Shown piece by piece: positions 45,321 through 53,178 of a DNA stretch of 64,000 nt (position 1 is the stretch's first letter; the number at the start of each line of letters is the position of its first letter). The notes under the pieces were generated by a model. The model was not told the DNA's origin. It made no database searches and worked only from the letters and a program-made list of their open reading frames with translations. The stretch spans positions 62,001 to 126,000 of the forward strand of contig NZ_SRMQ01000005.1 in the NCBI RefSeq assembly GCF_004768785.1, in the 5' to 3' direction. Made by a program: the position numbers and the translations under genes. The stretch comes from Caproiciproducens galactitolivorans. Lineage in GTDB: Bacteria; Bacillota; Clostridia; Oscillospirales; Acutalibacteraceae.

Positions 45321-45697
45321 CCGGCTTTCGGGGAATCGGAATTTGCCTGCGAGGCCTGCTGGGAAGCTGTGCCGCCCTTAGGCTGTTCACTACTTGCGGA
45401 CTCTGTGCCGGATTTCGGAAGCAAGCTGGTAACCGGCGGGAAAAACTCCACGACGGTATGTTTCACGTTTTCAATATCCTCTTCGGCTACGATCGAATTA
45501 TTAAGAGTTTGCTGATACCAGCTTTTTACAACCATATACGCATTTCCGCCGATCAGCCGTACGAATACTACCGTCAGCAAAATGATGGAGCATACGGTGA
45601 TCTGGATGATGGTTAAAAGGCGAGTGCTGATAATTCTTTCTTTTTTCGTAAGCCTTTCCTGTCTATTTGCGGAACTTTTTTGATGATATTCACCCAA
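45317..45697 (-). CDS. One-span membrane protein paired with the site-2 protease
   Basis: 126 residues. Short basic cytoplasmic N-terminus, one span (about 30-50), then about 75 residues outside with YQQTLNNSIVAEEDIENVKHTVVEFF and a Ser/Gln/Gly-rich tail. Not a recognised family. Its place upstream of, and overlapping, the SpoIVFB-like gene matches SpoIVFA, but the M23 domain of Bacillus SpoIVFA is absent. May be a minimal regulator of the protease. Confidence 0.6.
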   Translation of the reverse strand: MGEYHQKSSANRQERLTKKERIISTRLLTIIQITVCSIILLTVVFVRLIGGNAYMVVKSWYQQTLNNSIVAEEDIENVKHTVVEFFPPVTSLLPKSGTESASSEQPKGGTASQQASQANSDSPKAG

Positions 45698-45766
45698 TAT
45701 TCTTCCTCCTTTATGATTTTGTCCTCCATAATCATATGAAGGAGGAAGGCGGAAGATGACGGAACA

Positions 45767-45798
45767 AACAAAAAACCGCCGCGGCTGGCGGCGGTTTT
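45767..45798 (-). terminator. Terminator after nfnB
   Basis: Eleven-base stem with AAAACCGCCGC and GCGGCGGTTTT and a five-base loop; TTTTTTG follows on the minus strand. Confidence 0.85.
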
Positions 45799-45805
45799 AA
45801 ATGAT

Positions 45806-47203
45806 TTATTTAGAGTGCTTTGACTGGATATATTTGTCAATGGAGCGCGCAGCCTCTTTTCCGCCGCCCATAGCCAAAATAACCGTTGCGGCGCCGCTGA
45901 CGGCGTCGCCCGCGGCATAAACGCCTTCGCGGGTGGTCGCCATTGTTGTGTCGTCTACAACAATGCATCCATGACTGTTTGCTTCCAGGCCCTCCGTGGT
46001 TGAACGGATCAGCGGGTTCGGTGAATTGCCGATCGCCATGACCACACTATCAACCGGGATTTCAAAATTCGATCCTTCCTTGGCAATGGGTCTGCGTCTT
46101 CCGGAAGCATCCGGCTCGCCAAGCTCCATTTCAACGCATTCAATCGCCTTTACCCTGCCGTCATCGTCACCATGGATGGCAATGGGATTGCACAAAAGTT
46201 TGAAGATAATTCCTTCTTCCTTCGCGTGATGAATCTCTTCTTTTCGCGCGGGCATCTGTTCCTCAGCGCGGCGGTAAATAATGTACACGTTTTCCGCGCC
46301 CAAGCGCTTCGCTGTTCTTGCGGCGTCCATTGCAACGTTGCCGCCGCCGACAACCGCGACATTCTTCGGGCGGATAATCGGGGTATCGTATTCATCCAGG
46401 TAAGCCTTCATCAGGTTTACCCTGGTTAAAAATTCATTGGCGGAATAAGTACCGATCAGGCCTTCGCCGGGAATGTTCATAAAGTTCGGCAGACCCGCGC
46501 CGGTTCCAATGAAAACCGCCTCAAAGCCCATTTCGAACAATTCGTCCACAGAAAGCACCTTGCCCATTACCATGTCGGTTTTAATTTTAACGCCCTTTTC
46601 CTTCAGGGCATCGATTTCCTTCTGGACAATTTCCTTCGGAAGACGGAACTGCGGAATTCCGTACATCAGTACGCCGCCGGCAGTATGAAGCGCTTCGTAC
46701 ACCGTTACAGAATACCCCATGGCAGCCAAGTCGCCGGCACAAGTCAATCCGGCAGGGCCGGCGCCGATTACGGCAACCTTGTGGCCATTGGGCTTTACAT
46801 CAAACTCCTCCGGAGCGCCATGCTTCATATGCCAGTCGGCTACATAGCGTTCCAGACGGCCGATGCCGACCGGTTCGCCCTTAATGCCGCGCACGCATTT
46901 CTGCTCACATTGGGACTCCTGCGGGCAAACGCGCCCGCAAACCGCCGGAAGGGAATTTGTTGTCTTAATGATCTGATAAGCGCCTTCCATGTCGCCTTCG
47001 GCAACGCGCTGGATAAATTCGGGGATTCGAACGCCCACGGGGCATCCGCTTACGCAGGGCTTATTTTTGCAATTTAAGCATCTTTTTGCTTCCTCAGCCG
47101 CCATTTCATCCGTATAGCCAAGGGCAACCTCTTCAAAGTTTTTATTGCGTACATTCGGTTCCTGCTCCGGCATCGGAGTCTTTACCGGTGACATATTAGG
47201 CAT
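45806..47203 (-). CDS. nfnB: NfnB (GltA-like) subunit of NADH-dependent ferredoxin:NADP oxidoreductase
   Basis: 465 residues. N-terminal [4Fe-4S] Cys region (CLNCKNKPCVSGCPVG, CGRVCPQESQCEQKCVRG), two dinucleotide folds (VIGAGPAGLTCAGDLA, VVGGGNVAMDAAR) and YRRAEEQMPARKEE. GltD family shape, but there is no glutamate synthase large subunit here; it lies directly downstream of an NfnA-like gene. Electron-bifurcating NfnAB couples NADH, NADPH and ferredoxin in Clostridia. ATG 47203 with GGAGGG upstream is preferred to GTG 47212. Confidence 0.87.
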   Translation of the reverse strand: MPNMSPVKTPMPEQEPNVRNKNFEEVALGYTDEMAAEEAKRCLNCKNKPCVSGCPVGVRIPEFIQRVAEGDMEGAYQIIKTTNSLPAVCGRVCPQESQCEQKCVRGIKGEPVGIGRLERYVADWHMKHGAPEEFDVKPNGHKVAVIGAGPAGLTCAGDLAAMGYSVTVYEALHTAGGVLMYGIPQFRLPKEIVQKEIDALKEKGVKIKTDMVMGKVLSVDELFEMGFEAVFIGTGAGLPNFMNIPGEGLIGTYSANEFLTRVNLMKAYLDEYDTPIIRPKNVAVVGGGNVAMDAARTAKRLGAENVYIIYRRAEEQMPARKEEIHHAKEEGIIFKLLCNPIAIHGDDDGRVKAIECVEMELGEPDASGRRRPIAKEGSNFEIPVDSVVMAIGNSPNPLIRSTTEGLEANSHGCIVVDDTTMATTREGVYAAGDAVSGAATVILAMGGGKEAARSIDKYIQSKHSK

Positions 47204-48044
47204 TTTTCGCACCCTCCATTAAACGACAGTTGTATTCGCGTGTTGCTTCTTTTTCCAAATCGAAATATGTTTTCGATCTTTTAATTGCTTCGTCAAAATC
47301 GACCTCGTGACCGTCAAAATCCGGTCCGTCCACACAGGCAAATTTGGTTTTGCCTCCGACGGTCAGCCGGCAACCGCCGCACATACCGGTGCCGTCGATC
47401 ATAATAGGGTTCATGCTGATTAAGGTTTTGATATTGTATTCCTTTGTAAGATTGCAAATCGCACGCATCATGACAAGCGGCCCGATGGCGATTACCAGAT
47501 CGTATTTCGCGCCTTCCTCAATGCATTTACGGAGAGCATCGGTAACAAAGCCCTTGTTTCCGTTGGAACCGTCATCCGTGGTAATAATCAGACGGTCGCT
47601 TACTGCTTTCATTTCCTCTTCCAGGATGATAATATCCTTGCTGCGGAAACCGGCGATCATGTCCACTTTCGCGCCCATGCCGTGCAGGGCCTTTGCCTGC
47701 GGATAAGCGATTGCGCAGCCGGCACCCCCGCCGACTACGGCTACATTTTTATAGCCTTCCAACTCAGTTGCTTTTCCCAGAGGCCCGATAAAGTCAAGAA
47801 TCGCGTCGCCTTCGTTTAACTGGTCAAGCATCAGCGTAGTCTTTCCAACCTTTTGGTAAATGATCGTGACAGTTCCCTTTTCCCGGTCGTAATCCGCCAC
47901 GGTTAATGGGATCCTCTCCCCAAATTCATTTACGCGCAATATAATGAACTGGCCAGCTTTAGCCTTTTTTGCAATGTATGGCGCCTCTACTGCCATCAAA
48001 GTCATGGAATCATTCAATATGCGCTTTTCGACAATCTTAAACAT
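47196..48044 (-). CDS. nfnA: NfnA subunit (ferredoxin-NADP reductase-like, PyrK/SudB family)
   Basis: 282 residues. FAD-binding beta-barrel then NAD-binding fold with AVVGGGAGCAIAYPQAKAL, and a C-terminal [2Fe-2S] site CGGCRLTVGGKTKFACVDGPDFDGHEV. Overlaps nfnB by 8 bases, giving a tight two-gene unit. PyrK-like proteins are the alternative, but the GltA-like partner makes NfnA more likely. Confidence 0.87.
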   Translation of the reverse strand: MFKIVEKRILNDSMTLMAVEAPYIAKKAKAGQFIILRVNEFGERIPLTVADYDREKGTVTIIYQKVGKTTLMLDQLNEGDAILDFIGPLGKATELEGYKNVAVVGGGAGCAIAYPQAKALHGMGAKVDMIAGFRSKDIIILEEEMKAVSDRLIITTDDGSNGNKGFVTDALRKCIEEGAKYDLVIAIGPLVMMRAICNLTKEYNIKTLISMNPIMIDGTGMCGGCRLTVGGKTKFACVDGPDFDGHEVDFDEAIKRSKTYFDLEKEATREYNCRLMEGAKNA

Positions 48045-48113
48045 GAATACACTTCCTTACTTTCAGAGTTCAGATATACCTTTATTATAAAGGGTTACAC
48101 CAGATTTATCAAT

Positions 48114-48149
48114 AAAAAAATGATCCGGTTATTTTAACCGAATCATTTA
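48114..48149 (-). terminator. Terminator after spoIVA
   Basis: Arms AAATGATCCGGTT and AACCGAATCATTT (one G-U pair) with TTTTTTT on the minus strand. Confidence 0.85.
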
Positions 48150-48156
48150 ATCTATT

Positions 48157-49635
48157 TTATAGAATAATGCATATCAAACCGTTGCAGCCTTCATTAATAA
48201 TACGCTCGATGGTTTCGCGTACTTTATCGCGCGCGTCGTTAGGCATGCGGTACAATTTATTATGCAACCCTTCGTTCACCAGCTCGTGCAGGCTTTTTCC
48301 GAAAATATTGGATTCCCATATCTTGGAAGGATTCTCTTCGAATTCTTTCAGCAGATAGGTAATCAGCTCCTGCGACTGCTGTTCGGATCCGACAATTGGC
48401 GTCAGTTCCGCTGTAATTCTTGTCTTCAACATATGTACGGACGGCGCGGCCGCCTTTAACCGGATGCCATATTTCCCGCCCTGCTTGATGATTTCCGGCT
48501 CCTCGAGCGAAAGCTCCTCCATATCCGGCATAACAATGCCGTACCCGTTTTCCTGTACATCCTGATAGGCGTCCTTGATTTTGTCGAACTGTGCCTTCAT
48601 TTTCGAAAGATTCAGCATATTTTCCATCAGGCTGCCTTCATCTTCAATGTCAATTCCTGTTTTTTCACCCAGAATTTTATAAAAAAGATTTTGATTCAAG
48701 GATACGGCCATCCGGGCGCATCCGGTTCCTAAATCAATGGATACGGTATTGGCGCCGTTGACAAATTCACATTTTTTGATGTCATCAACAATCGAATTGA
48801 TTTCGCGGATTCTGGAAATTTTCGAGGCGGACTCCTGTAGTGCACCGTAAACGGCGAAACGGAGCCAATGATTTTTTTCAAGGTTGGAAATCCAGCGCGG
48901 CATTTCCACCTTAATAGATTTCACCGGGAACTCGAATAAAATCTTGGAAAGAATATTGCGAATTTCCTCTTCCTCTAATTCCAGACAATTGATCGGAAGG
49001 ACGGGAACGCCGTATTTTTCCTGAAGCTGCGCAGACAGGTTCGCGGCGTAATTGGATCGCGGTTCCGTACAATTCAGCAGGACGATAAACGGCTTATTGA
49101 TCTCCTTGAGCTCGTTGACTACCCTTTCCTCCGCTTCTTCATATTCTTCGCGGGGAATATCGCTTATGCTACCGTCCGTCGTAACCACCAGACCAATGGT
49201 CGAATGCTCGGTTATTACTTTTTTCGTGCCTAGCTCTGCAGCCATATTAAAGGGAATCGGCTCCTGATACCAGGGTGTCATAACCATCCGTGGCATGTCG
49301 TCCTCAATATAGCCAAGCGCGCTTGGAACGATGTAGCCGACGCAGTCAATCATGCGAACCGAAAACGTCGCGCTGTCGTCGATTTTTACGGTTACAGCCT
49401 GTTCCGGAATAAATTTCGGCTCCGTTGTCATAATTGTGCGGCCCGCGGCAGACTGAGGCATTTCATCGATCGCCCGGTCACGGCTGTAAGTGGATTCCAT
49501 ATTGGGAATGACGACGGCATCCATGAATTTTTTTATAAAAGTGGATTTTCCGGTGCGTACCGGTCCAACCACTCCTACATAAATATCGCCGTTTGTACGC
49601 TGGGAAATATCACTATAAATATTGCGTTCTTCCAT
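48157..49635 (-). CDS. spoIVA: Stage IV sporulation protein A
   Basis: 492 residues, full length. N-terminal GTPase-like ATPase with Walker A GPVRTGKS (24-31), DCVGYIVPSALGY and the TDGSISDIPREEY segment; middle and C-terminal domains end with GCNGLICIIL. It polymerises around the forespore as the base of the spore coat. Downstream of the SipL-like gene on the same strand, about 55 bases apart. In Bacillus SpoVM anchors SpoIVA; a SpoVM gene is 1.7 kb away. Confidence 0.96.
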   Translation of the reverse strand: MEERNIYSDISQRTNGDIYVGVVGPVRTGKSTFIKKFMDAVVIPNMESTYSRDRAIDEMPQSAAGRTIMTTEPKFIPEQAVTVKIDDSATFSVRMIDCVGYIVPSALGYIEDDMPRMVMTPWYQEPIPFNMAAELGTKKVITEHSTIGLVVTTDGSISDIPREEYEEAEERVVNELKEINKPFIVLLNCTEPRSNYAANLSAQLQEKYGVPVLPINCLELEEEEIRNILSKILFEFPVKSIKVEMPRWISNLEKNHWLRFAVYGALQESASKISRIREINSIVDDIKKCEFVNGANTVSIDLGTGCARMAVSLNQNLFYKILGEKTGIDIEDEGSLMENMLNLSKMKAQFDKIKDAYQDVQENGYGIVMPDMEELSLEEPEIIKQGGKYGIRLKAAAPSVHMLKTRITAELTPIVGSEQQSQELITYLLKEFEENPSKIWESNIFGKSLHELVNEGLHNKLYRMPNDARDKVRETIERIINEGCNGLICIIL

Positions 49636-49690
49636 TTTACCTCCCCCTCAGGCAGAGAATTTTTTATTAGCGGTTTTCCTTTTGTAAAAC

Positions 49691-51223
49691 TCACATTGGG
49701 ATCAACAGCATCCCCCTGTTCTCAACGAAATCACCAGTAAGCTCATTTTCCAGCTTAATCGCATCAACGGAGGTACCGTATTCCCGTGCAATGTTCCAAA
49801 GGTTTTCGCCCGCGTCCGCGTAGTATATACTGAGCACCGCGGATTTGTCTTGCACCCTGGGTTTGGTTTCATCGGGTGTAACGTCCGTTATCACTTTGAT
49901 ATTCAATTGGCTGTATACTCCCGTATTTAGTTTCAGCTCGGCTTTTATGTCGATTCCGCTGCCCGTAATACGGTAGCTGATACCGGCTACTGTCATGGTC
50001 GCGCTGCATTTGGTGCCGTCCGCCCCCGGATAGGGACGGATGTAATCAAAATCAAGCATGCGTTCAAAATAGACTGGCTTGTTTTCCGCGTTTCGCGCCA
50101 ATATGCAAACATTTAATTTGCCTTTGTACTGAATTTCCCCGTTGACATAGTCGGCGGAAACCGTATTCATTTCATTCCAGATATCAATGACTTTCGAAAC
50201 AGGTGTATCGTCCAGCGCAACCGTTGTTTTATGGATATAGGTGTCGTTGATGAATTCAATCAAATTATCAAGGGATTTCTGCTTGCTGCTGATGTTCATT
50301 TCACACAGCTTGGAATAAGCGTCGGTTACAAGCGTTACCTCTTTGTTTTCAAAAGCTGTGGCGCTCGCAAGCACTTTCGCGTTCACTTCAAAATAGGTTT
50401 GGTCGCCGGAATAATCGTTTTTGATCTGCGTATCCAATCCCGTTACGGTAAGTTGGACGTTATAGGCACAGTTTTCGCTGATTCCGTCACAGTCCAACAA
50501 TTCGCTGAACGGGATTGCATATTCCATAACTTCCAACGCCATTTCGTCGTCTATGGAGGAGTACACGAATTTAATACAGACCTCGCCCTTGATCATCAGT
50601 TTATTTCCAACGGCACTGTAATCCTGCACCGTTGCAAAGGCATCCGCGCGTACAATGCTGTCGGCGGCTGGTTTGCCCTGTCCAAGCTCTAAAACTTCAT
50701 CGACATTGAATTGCTGCTGCCTGAATCCCGCCACCTTATTCAAGGTTATTTTGTTTTTTTGTTGTTCTACCCCTTCGCCGTCGATATTCGAAATCACTTC
50801 GTTTTCCGTTTGGGCGGTTACCCGCGCACATACGGAAAAGGATCCATGAATATCGAGCCGGCGTGGGCTGGTTGCACGGCAATTGATATATTCTACACGG
50901 GTAAACGCATATATCTGTGCGTTATCGGCATTTTGCTTCAAATTAATAACAGTAGAGAAAGATTGATTGCTTTCATAGCAGCGAACGGCCATGCCGCCGG
51001 AATCCAGATAGAGGATTGTGAGCGTGTAATTTCCGTCGAGTTCCAACCGGTCGCCCGTAATATTGCGGGAAGCAATGCGGGGATAGACCTGGCATTTTAA
51101 TATGCGCTGTATATCGGGGCAGTAATCCGGCAGGTTAATGTCGAGATCTACCGGCTGCTCCTGGCAGCCGTCATAAATGATTTCATTGGCCGCCAATGCC
51201 TCACGGCTAAGCATATATTCCAT
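49691..51223 (-). CDS. sipL: DUF3794 plus LysM protein, SipL-like
   Basis: 510 residues. Repeated DUF3794 beta-rich domains (about 30-420, with DINLPDYCPDIQRILKCQ at the start) and a C-terminal LysM (about 463-509, GENLWNIAREYGTSVDAI). In Clostridioides difficile, SipL (CD3567) has this architecture and binds SpoIVA through LysM. Here the gene is immediately upstream of spoIVA on the same strand, so partner proteins are probably made together. Confidence 0.9.
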   Translation of the reverse strand: MEYMLSREALAANEIIYDGCQEQPVDLDINLPDYCPDIQRILKCQVYPRIASRNITGDRLELDGNYTLTILYLDSGGMAVRCYESNQSFSTVINLKQNADNAQIYAFTRVEYINCRATSPRRLDIHGSFSVCARVTAQTENEVISNIDGEGVEQQKNKITLNKVAGFRQQQFNVDEVLELGQGKPAADSIVRADAFATVQDYSAVGNKLMIKGEVCIKFVYSSIDDEMALEVMEYAIPFSELLDCDGISENCAYNVQLTVTGLDTQIKNDYSGDQTYFEVNAKVLASATAFENKEVTLVTDAYSKLCEMNISSKQKSLDNLIEFINDTYIHKTTVALDDTPVSKVIDIWNEMNTVSADYVNGEIQYKGKLNVCILARNAENKPVYFERMLDFDYIRPYPGADGTKCSATMTVAGISYRITGSGIDIKAELKLNTGVYSQLNIKVITDVTPDETKPRVQDKSAVLSIYYADAGENLWNIAREYGTSVDAIKLENELTGDFVENRGMLLIPM

Positions 51224-51292
51224 AGGGCTCTCTCCTTTTCCTGTTTCTACCTAATTGTTATTCTAATCTTGTACGATTTATACCAACTGCGC

Positions 51293-51324
51293 AAAAAAAT
51301 ACCGGCTGCTGCTGCAGCCGGTAT
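51293..51324 (-). terminator. Terminator after spoVM
   Basis: ATACCGGCTGC and GCAGCCGGTAT arms with a four-base loop, followed on the minus strand by seven Ts. It begins 8 bases after the spoVM stop. Confidence 0.86.
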
Positions 51325-51331
51325 GCATTGT

Positions 51332-51412
51332 TTATTCTTCCTTTTTAATATGGAATACCTTCCTAAGTACAAATCCCCAGAATTTGGAGCTCCTGACAAC
51401 GACTACTTTCAT
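51332..51412 (-). CDS. spoVM: SpoVM, 26-residue spore-coat anchoring peptide
   Basis: 26 codons, the exact length of Bacillus SpoVM. Aligns without gaps: K2, K10, F11, G13 and R17 agree, and residue 7 is basic in both (R for K). It is an amphipathic helix with a Lys-rich end. GGGAGG lies 8 bases before the ATG. A strong terminator follows. The place, after thiN in the rsgA-thiN region, is where spoVM sits in Bacillus. Residue 9 is Ser instead of the Bacillus Pro9. SpoVM marks the convex forespore membrane and holds SpoIVA. Confidence 0.85.
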   Translation of the reverse strand: MKVVVVRSSKFWGFVLRKVFHIKKEE

Positions 51413-51427
51413 AATAAAGACCTCCCA

Positions 51428-51592
51428 TTATGTTCCACACCTTAAAAGTGTGATCCCTAATATGACCAGTATGGTCGCTACTATAAACAGGATTAATCCC
51501 GTTGGGCAAAAACCAGAGACAGCCAAACCGAGCCCGAATGCAACCGCTAATTGTCCTGGGGGGCATCTATTTTTTCTGCAATTGCACCTCAC
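51428..51592 (-). CDS. 54-residue Cys-rich single-span membrane peptide
   Basis: About 54 codons from GTG 51592, with GGTGA five bases upstream; a TTG at 51604 is an alternative start. N-terminal MRCNCRKNRCPPGQ has three Cys within ten residues; one hydrophobic span (about 15-48) and a Cys near the end follow. Stop lies 15 bases before spoVM, whose ribosome binding site falls in that gap, so they share a transcript. Not recognised. Reading frame with long hydrophobic run and no interruption makes it likely real. Confidence 0.65.
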   Translation of the reverse strand: MRCNCRKNRCPPGQLAVAFGLGLAVSGFCPTGLILFIVATILVILGITLLRCGT

Positions 51593-51672
51593 TGCCGTCA
51601 CCAACCATCACTGCATAATTCTTTTCCTGTTCTTATATCCCAGTATATTCCGTGAGGGGCAAATTGGTTCAT

Positions 51673-52302
51673 TTATGAAAGTAAAAAAATAAGGGCGTTT
51701 CCGCTATGTACAATAATCTGTGCACGGTTCGTAAGAATCACATTACTGATGCCAATCGGGTTTACGGAAGAGATGCAGGCGTCACGCAGCGGATATTTCA
51801 TCCCTACATAGCTGACTGTGCAAAAAGCGGACCCAAACGGAAATACGGATACCGTACAGCCCTTTAAATCGCTCAAAGTCATCCTGCCGTCGCTCAGAAG
51901 AAAAACGCGGCAGCCATCGTCCGCAATTTCCGCCCTGTATCCCTGTGAAACAAGAAACTGTAACGCGCACAGGTTCGCATAGGAATGATCCATGCGCCCG
52001 CCTAAGGAGCAGAGAAGGGTAAACGAATTGTATCCCCTCCTCAGGGCTTCCCGTATCGCCGCCATCATGTCCGTATCGTCCTTTTCCGTTTGCAGCCGGA
52101 TGGTCTCAACTCCTTGCGGCAGATCCGATTGAAGCGAATCGAAATCGCCGATAAGCAAATCCGGAACGATATTGTTTTGCTTTGCAATATCTAGTCCACC
52201 GTCGGCGCAGATGACGTAAGAATCGTTAAAATCCACATCAGCCGGAATACGGCTGCCCGGCGAGGAGCCGATTATAATACATTTCTTTATTTCAGGTTCC
52301 AT
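51673..52302 (-). CDS. thiN: Thiamine pyrophosphokinase
   Basis: 209 residues. Adds pyrophosphate to thiamine. N-terminal CADGGLDIAKQN and LIGDFDSL are the family catalytic segments; later LLCSLGGRMDHSYANL. It overlaps rsgA by 16 bases. In Bacillus an rpe gene separates rsgA and thiN; here rpe is absent. Confidence 0.93.
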   Translation of the reverse strand: MEPEIKKCIIIGSSPGSRIPADVDFNDSYVICADGGLDIAKQNNIVPDLLIGDFDSLQSDLPQGVETIRLQTEKDDTDMMAAIREALRRGYNSFTLLCSLGGRMDHSYANLCALQFLVSQGYRAEIADDGCRVFLLSDGRMTLSDLKGCTVSVFPFGSAFCTVSYVGMKYPLRDACISSVNPIGISNVILTNRAQIIVHSGNALIFLLS

Positions 52303-53174
52303 TCCTTCAGATCCTTCACTTCCTGATACATCGCTACGTAACTCTCGTGACGGGATTTACTGATTATGCCCTCTTGCACGGCCTGCAATACGGCGCAGCC
52401 TTTTTCACAGGTGTGCGAGCAGGTCGAAAATTTACACTGATTTAAATAAGGGATAAACTCGCGAAAGCAATAGGGAAGCCTTTCTTTTTTAATGAGGTCA
52501 TACCGTTCCAGGCTGATGGACGAAAACCCAGGCGTATCCGCAACATAGGTTTCACCGCTCAGCTTCAGCAAAGCCACCTGCCTTGTCGTATGCCGGCCGC
52601 GCCCCAGCTTTTGGCTGATTTCTCCGGTTTCCAGATGAAAACGGCTGTCGATCTGATTCAGAAGGGAGGTTTTTCCAACTCCCGAATTGCCCGTAAAGGC
52701 AGAAATTTTCCCTTTAAGCAATTCCCGAACCGCCTCAACGCCCTCACCGGTAACGGATGAGACCGTAAGCAGTAGTATTCCTGTCGTCCGGTAAATGTCG
52801 ATCAGCCAGCCACCATCCTGCAAATCGGTTTTCGACAGCACAATAACCGGCTCAATGCCCCGTGCCTCCGCTGCGGCAATCGTCTTGTCAATAATCAGCG
52901 TGTTGGGAGATGGGTCACAGACCGACACAACCAAGATAAGCTGATCAATATTGGCGATCGGCGGGCGGATCAGGTAGTTTGCACGCGGCAGGATTTCTTC
53001 GATTGTGCTTGTCCCGTCGTTTTCCAAGCGGATCGTGACATGGTCGCCGACATAGGGAGTCACTTTCTTTTTTCGGAACAGTCCTCTTGCTTTGCATTCA
53101 TAGAGAGAACCGGCGGCTTCCACATAATAAAAGCCGCCAATCCCCCTTACAATCATTCCGTTTAATTGACTCAT
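52287..53174 (-). CDS. rsgA: Ribosome small-subunit-dependent GTPase RsgA
   Basis: 295 residues. N-terminal OB fold, then circularly permuted GTPase with SKTDL (G4) ahead of the P-loop GNSGVGKTSLLNQ and DTPGFSS, and a C-terminal zinc site (CSHTCEKGC). 30S assembly factor and PrkC substrate in Bacillus. It starts 4 bases after prkC ends. Confidence 0.95.
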   Translation of the reverse strand: MSQLNGMIVRGIGGFYYVEAAGSLYECKARGLFRKKKVTPYVGDHVTIRLENDGTSTIEEILPRANYLIRPPIANIDQLILVVSVCDPSPNTLIIDKTIAAAEARGIEPVIVLSKTDLQDGGWLIDIYRTTGILLLTVSSVTGEGVEAVRELLKGKISAFTGNSGVGKTSLLNQIDSRFHLETGEISQKLGRGRHTTRQVALLKLSGETYVADTPGFSSISLERYDLIKKERLPYCFREFIPYLNQCKFSTCSHTCEKGCAVLQAVQEGIISKSRHESYVAMYQEVKDLKEWNLK

Positions 53175-53178
53175 AGCA

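Noticed and set aside
45613-45918. A 101-codon minus-strand frame between nfnB and the one-span gene
   Set aside because: It runs through the nfnB terminator and overlaps the ends of both neighbours in another frame.
45806-47203. Glutamate synthase small subunit as the main role
   Set aside because: No large subunit is nearby and the overlap with an NfnA-like gene fits NfnAB better, though a GltD role is not excluded.
51363-51566. A 67-codon minus-strand frame in the thiN-spoVM gap
   Set aside because: It overlaps both spoVM and the 54-codon peptide in another frame and has no ribosome binding site or protein-like composition.
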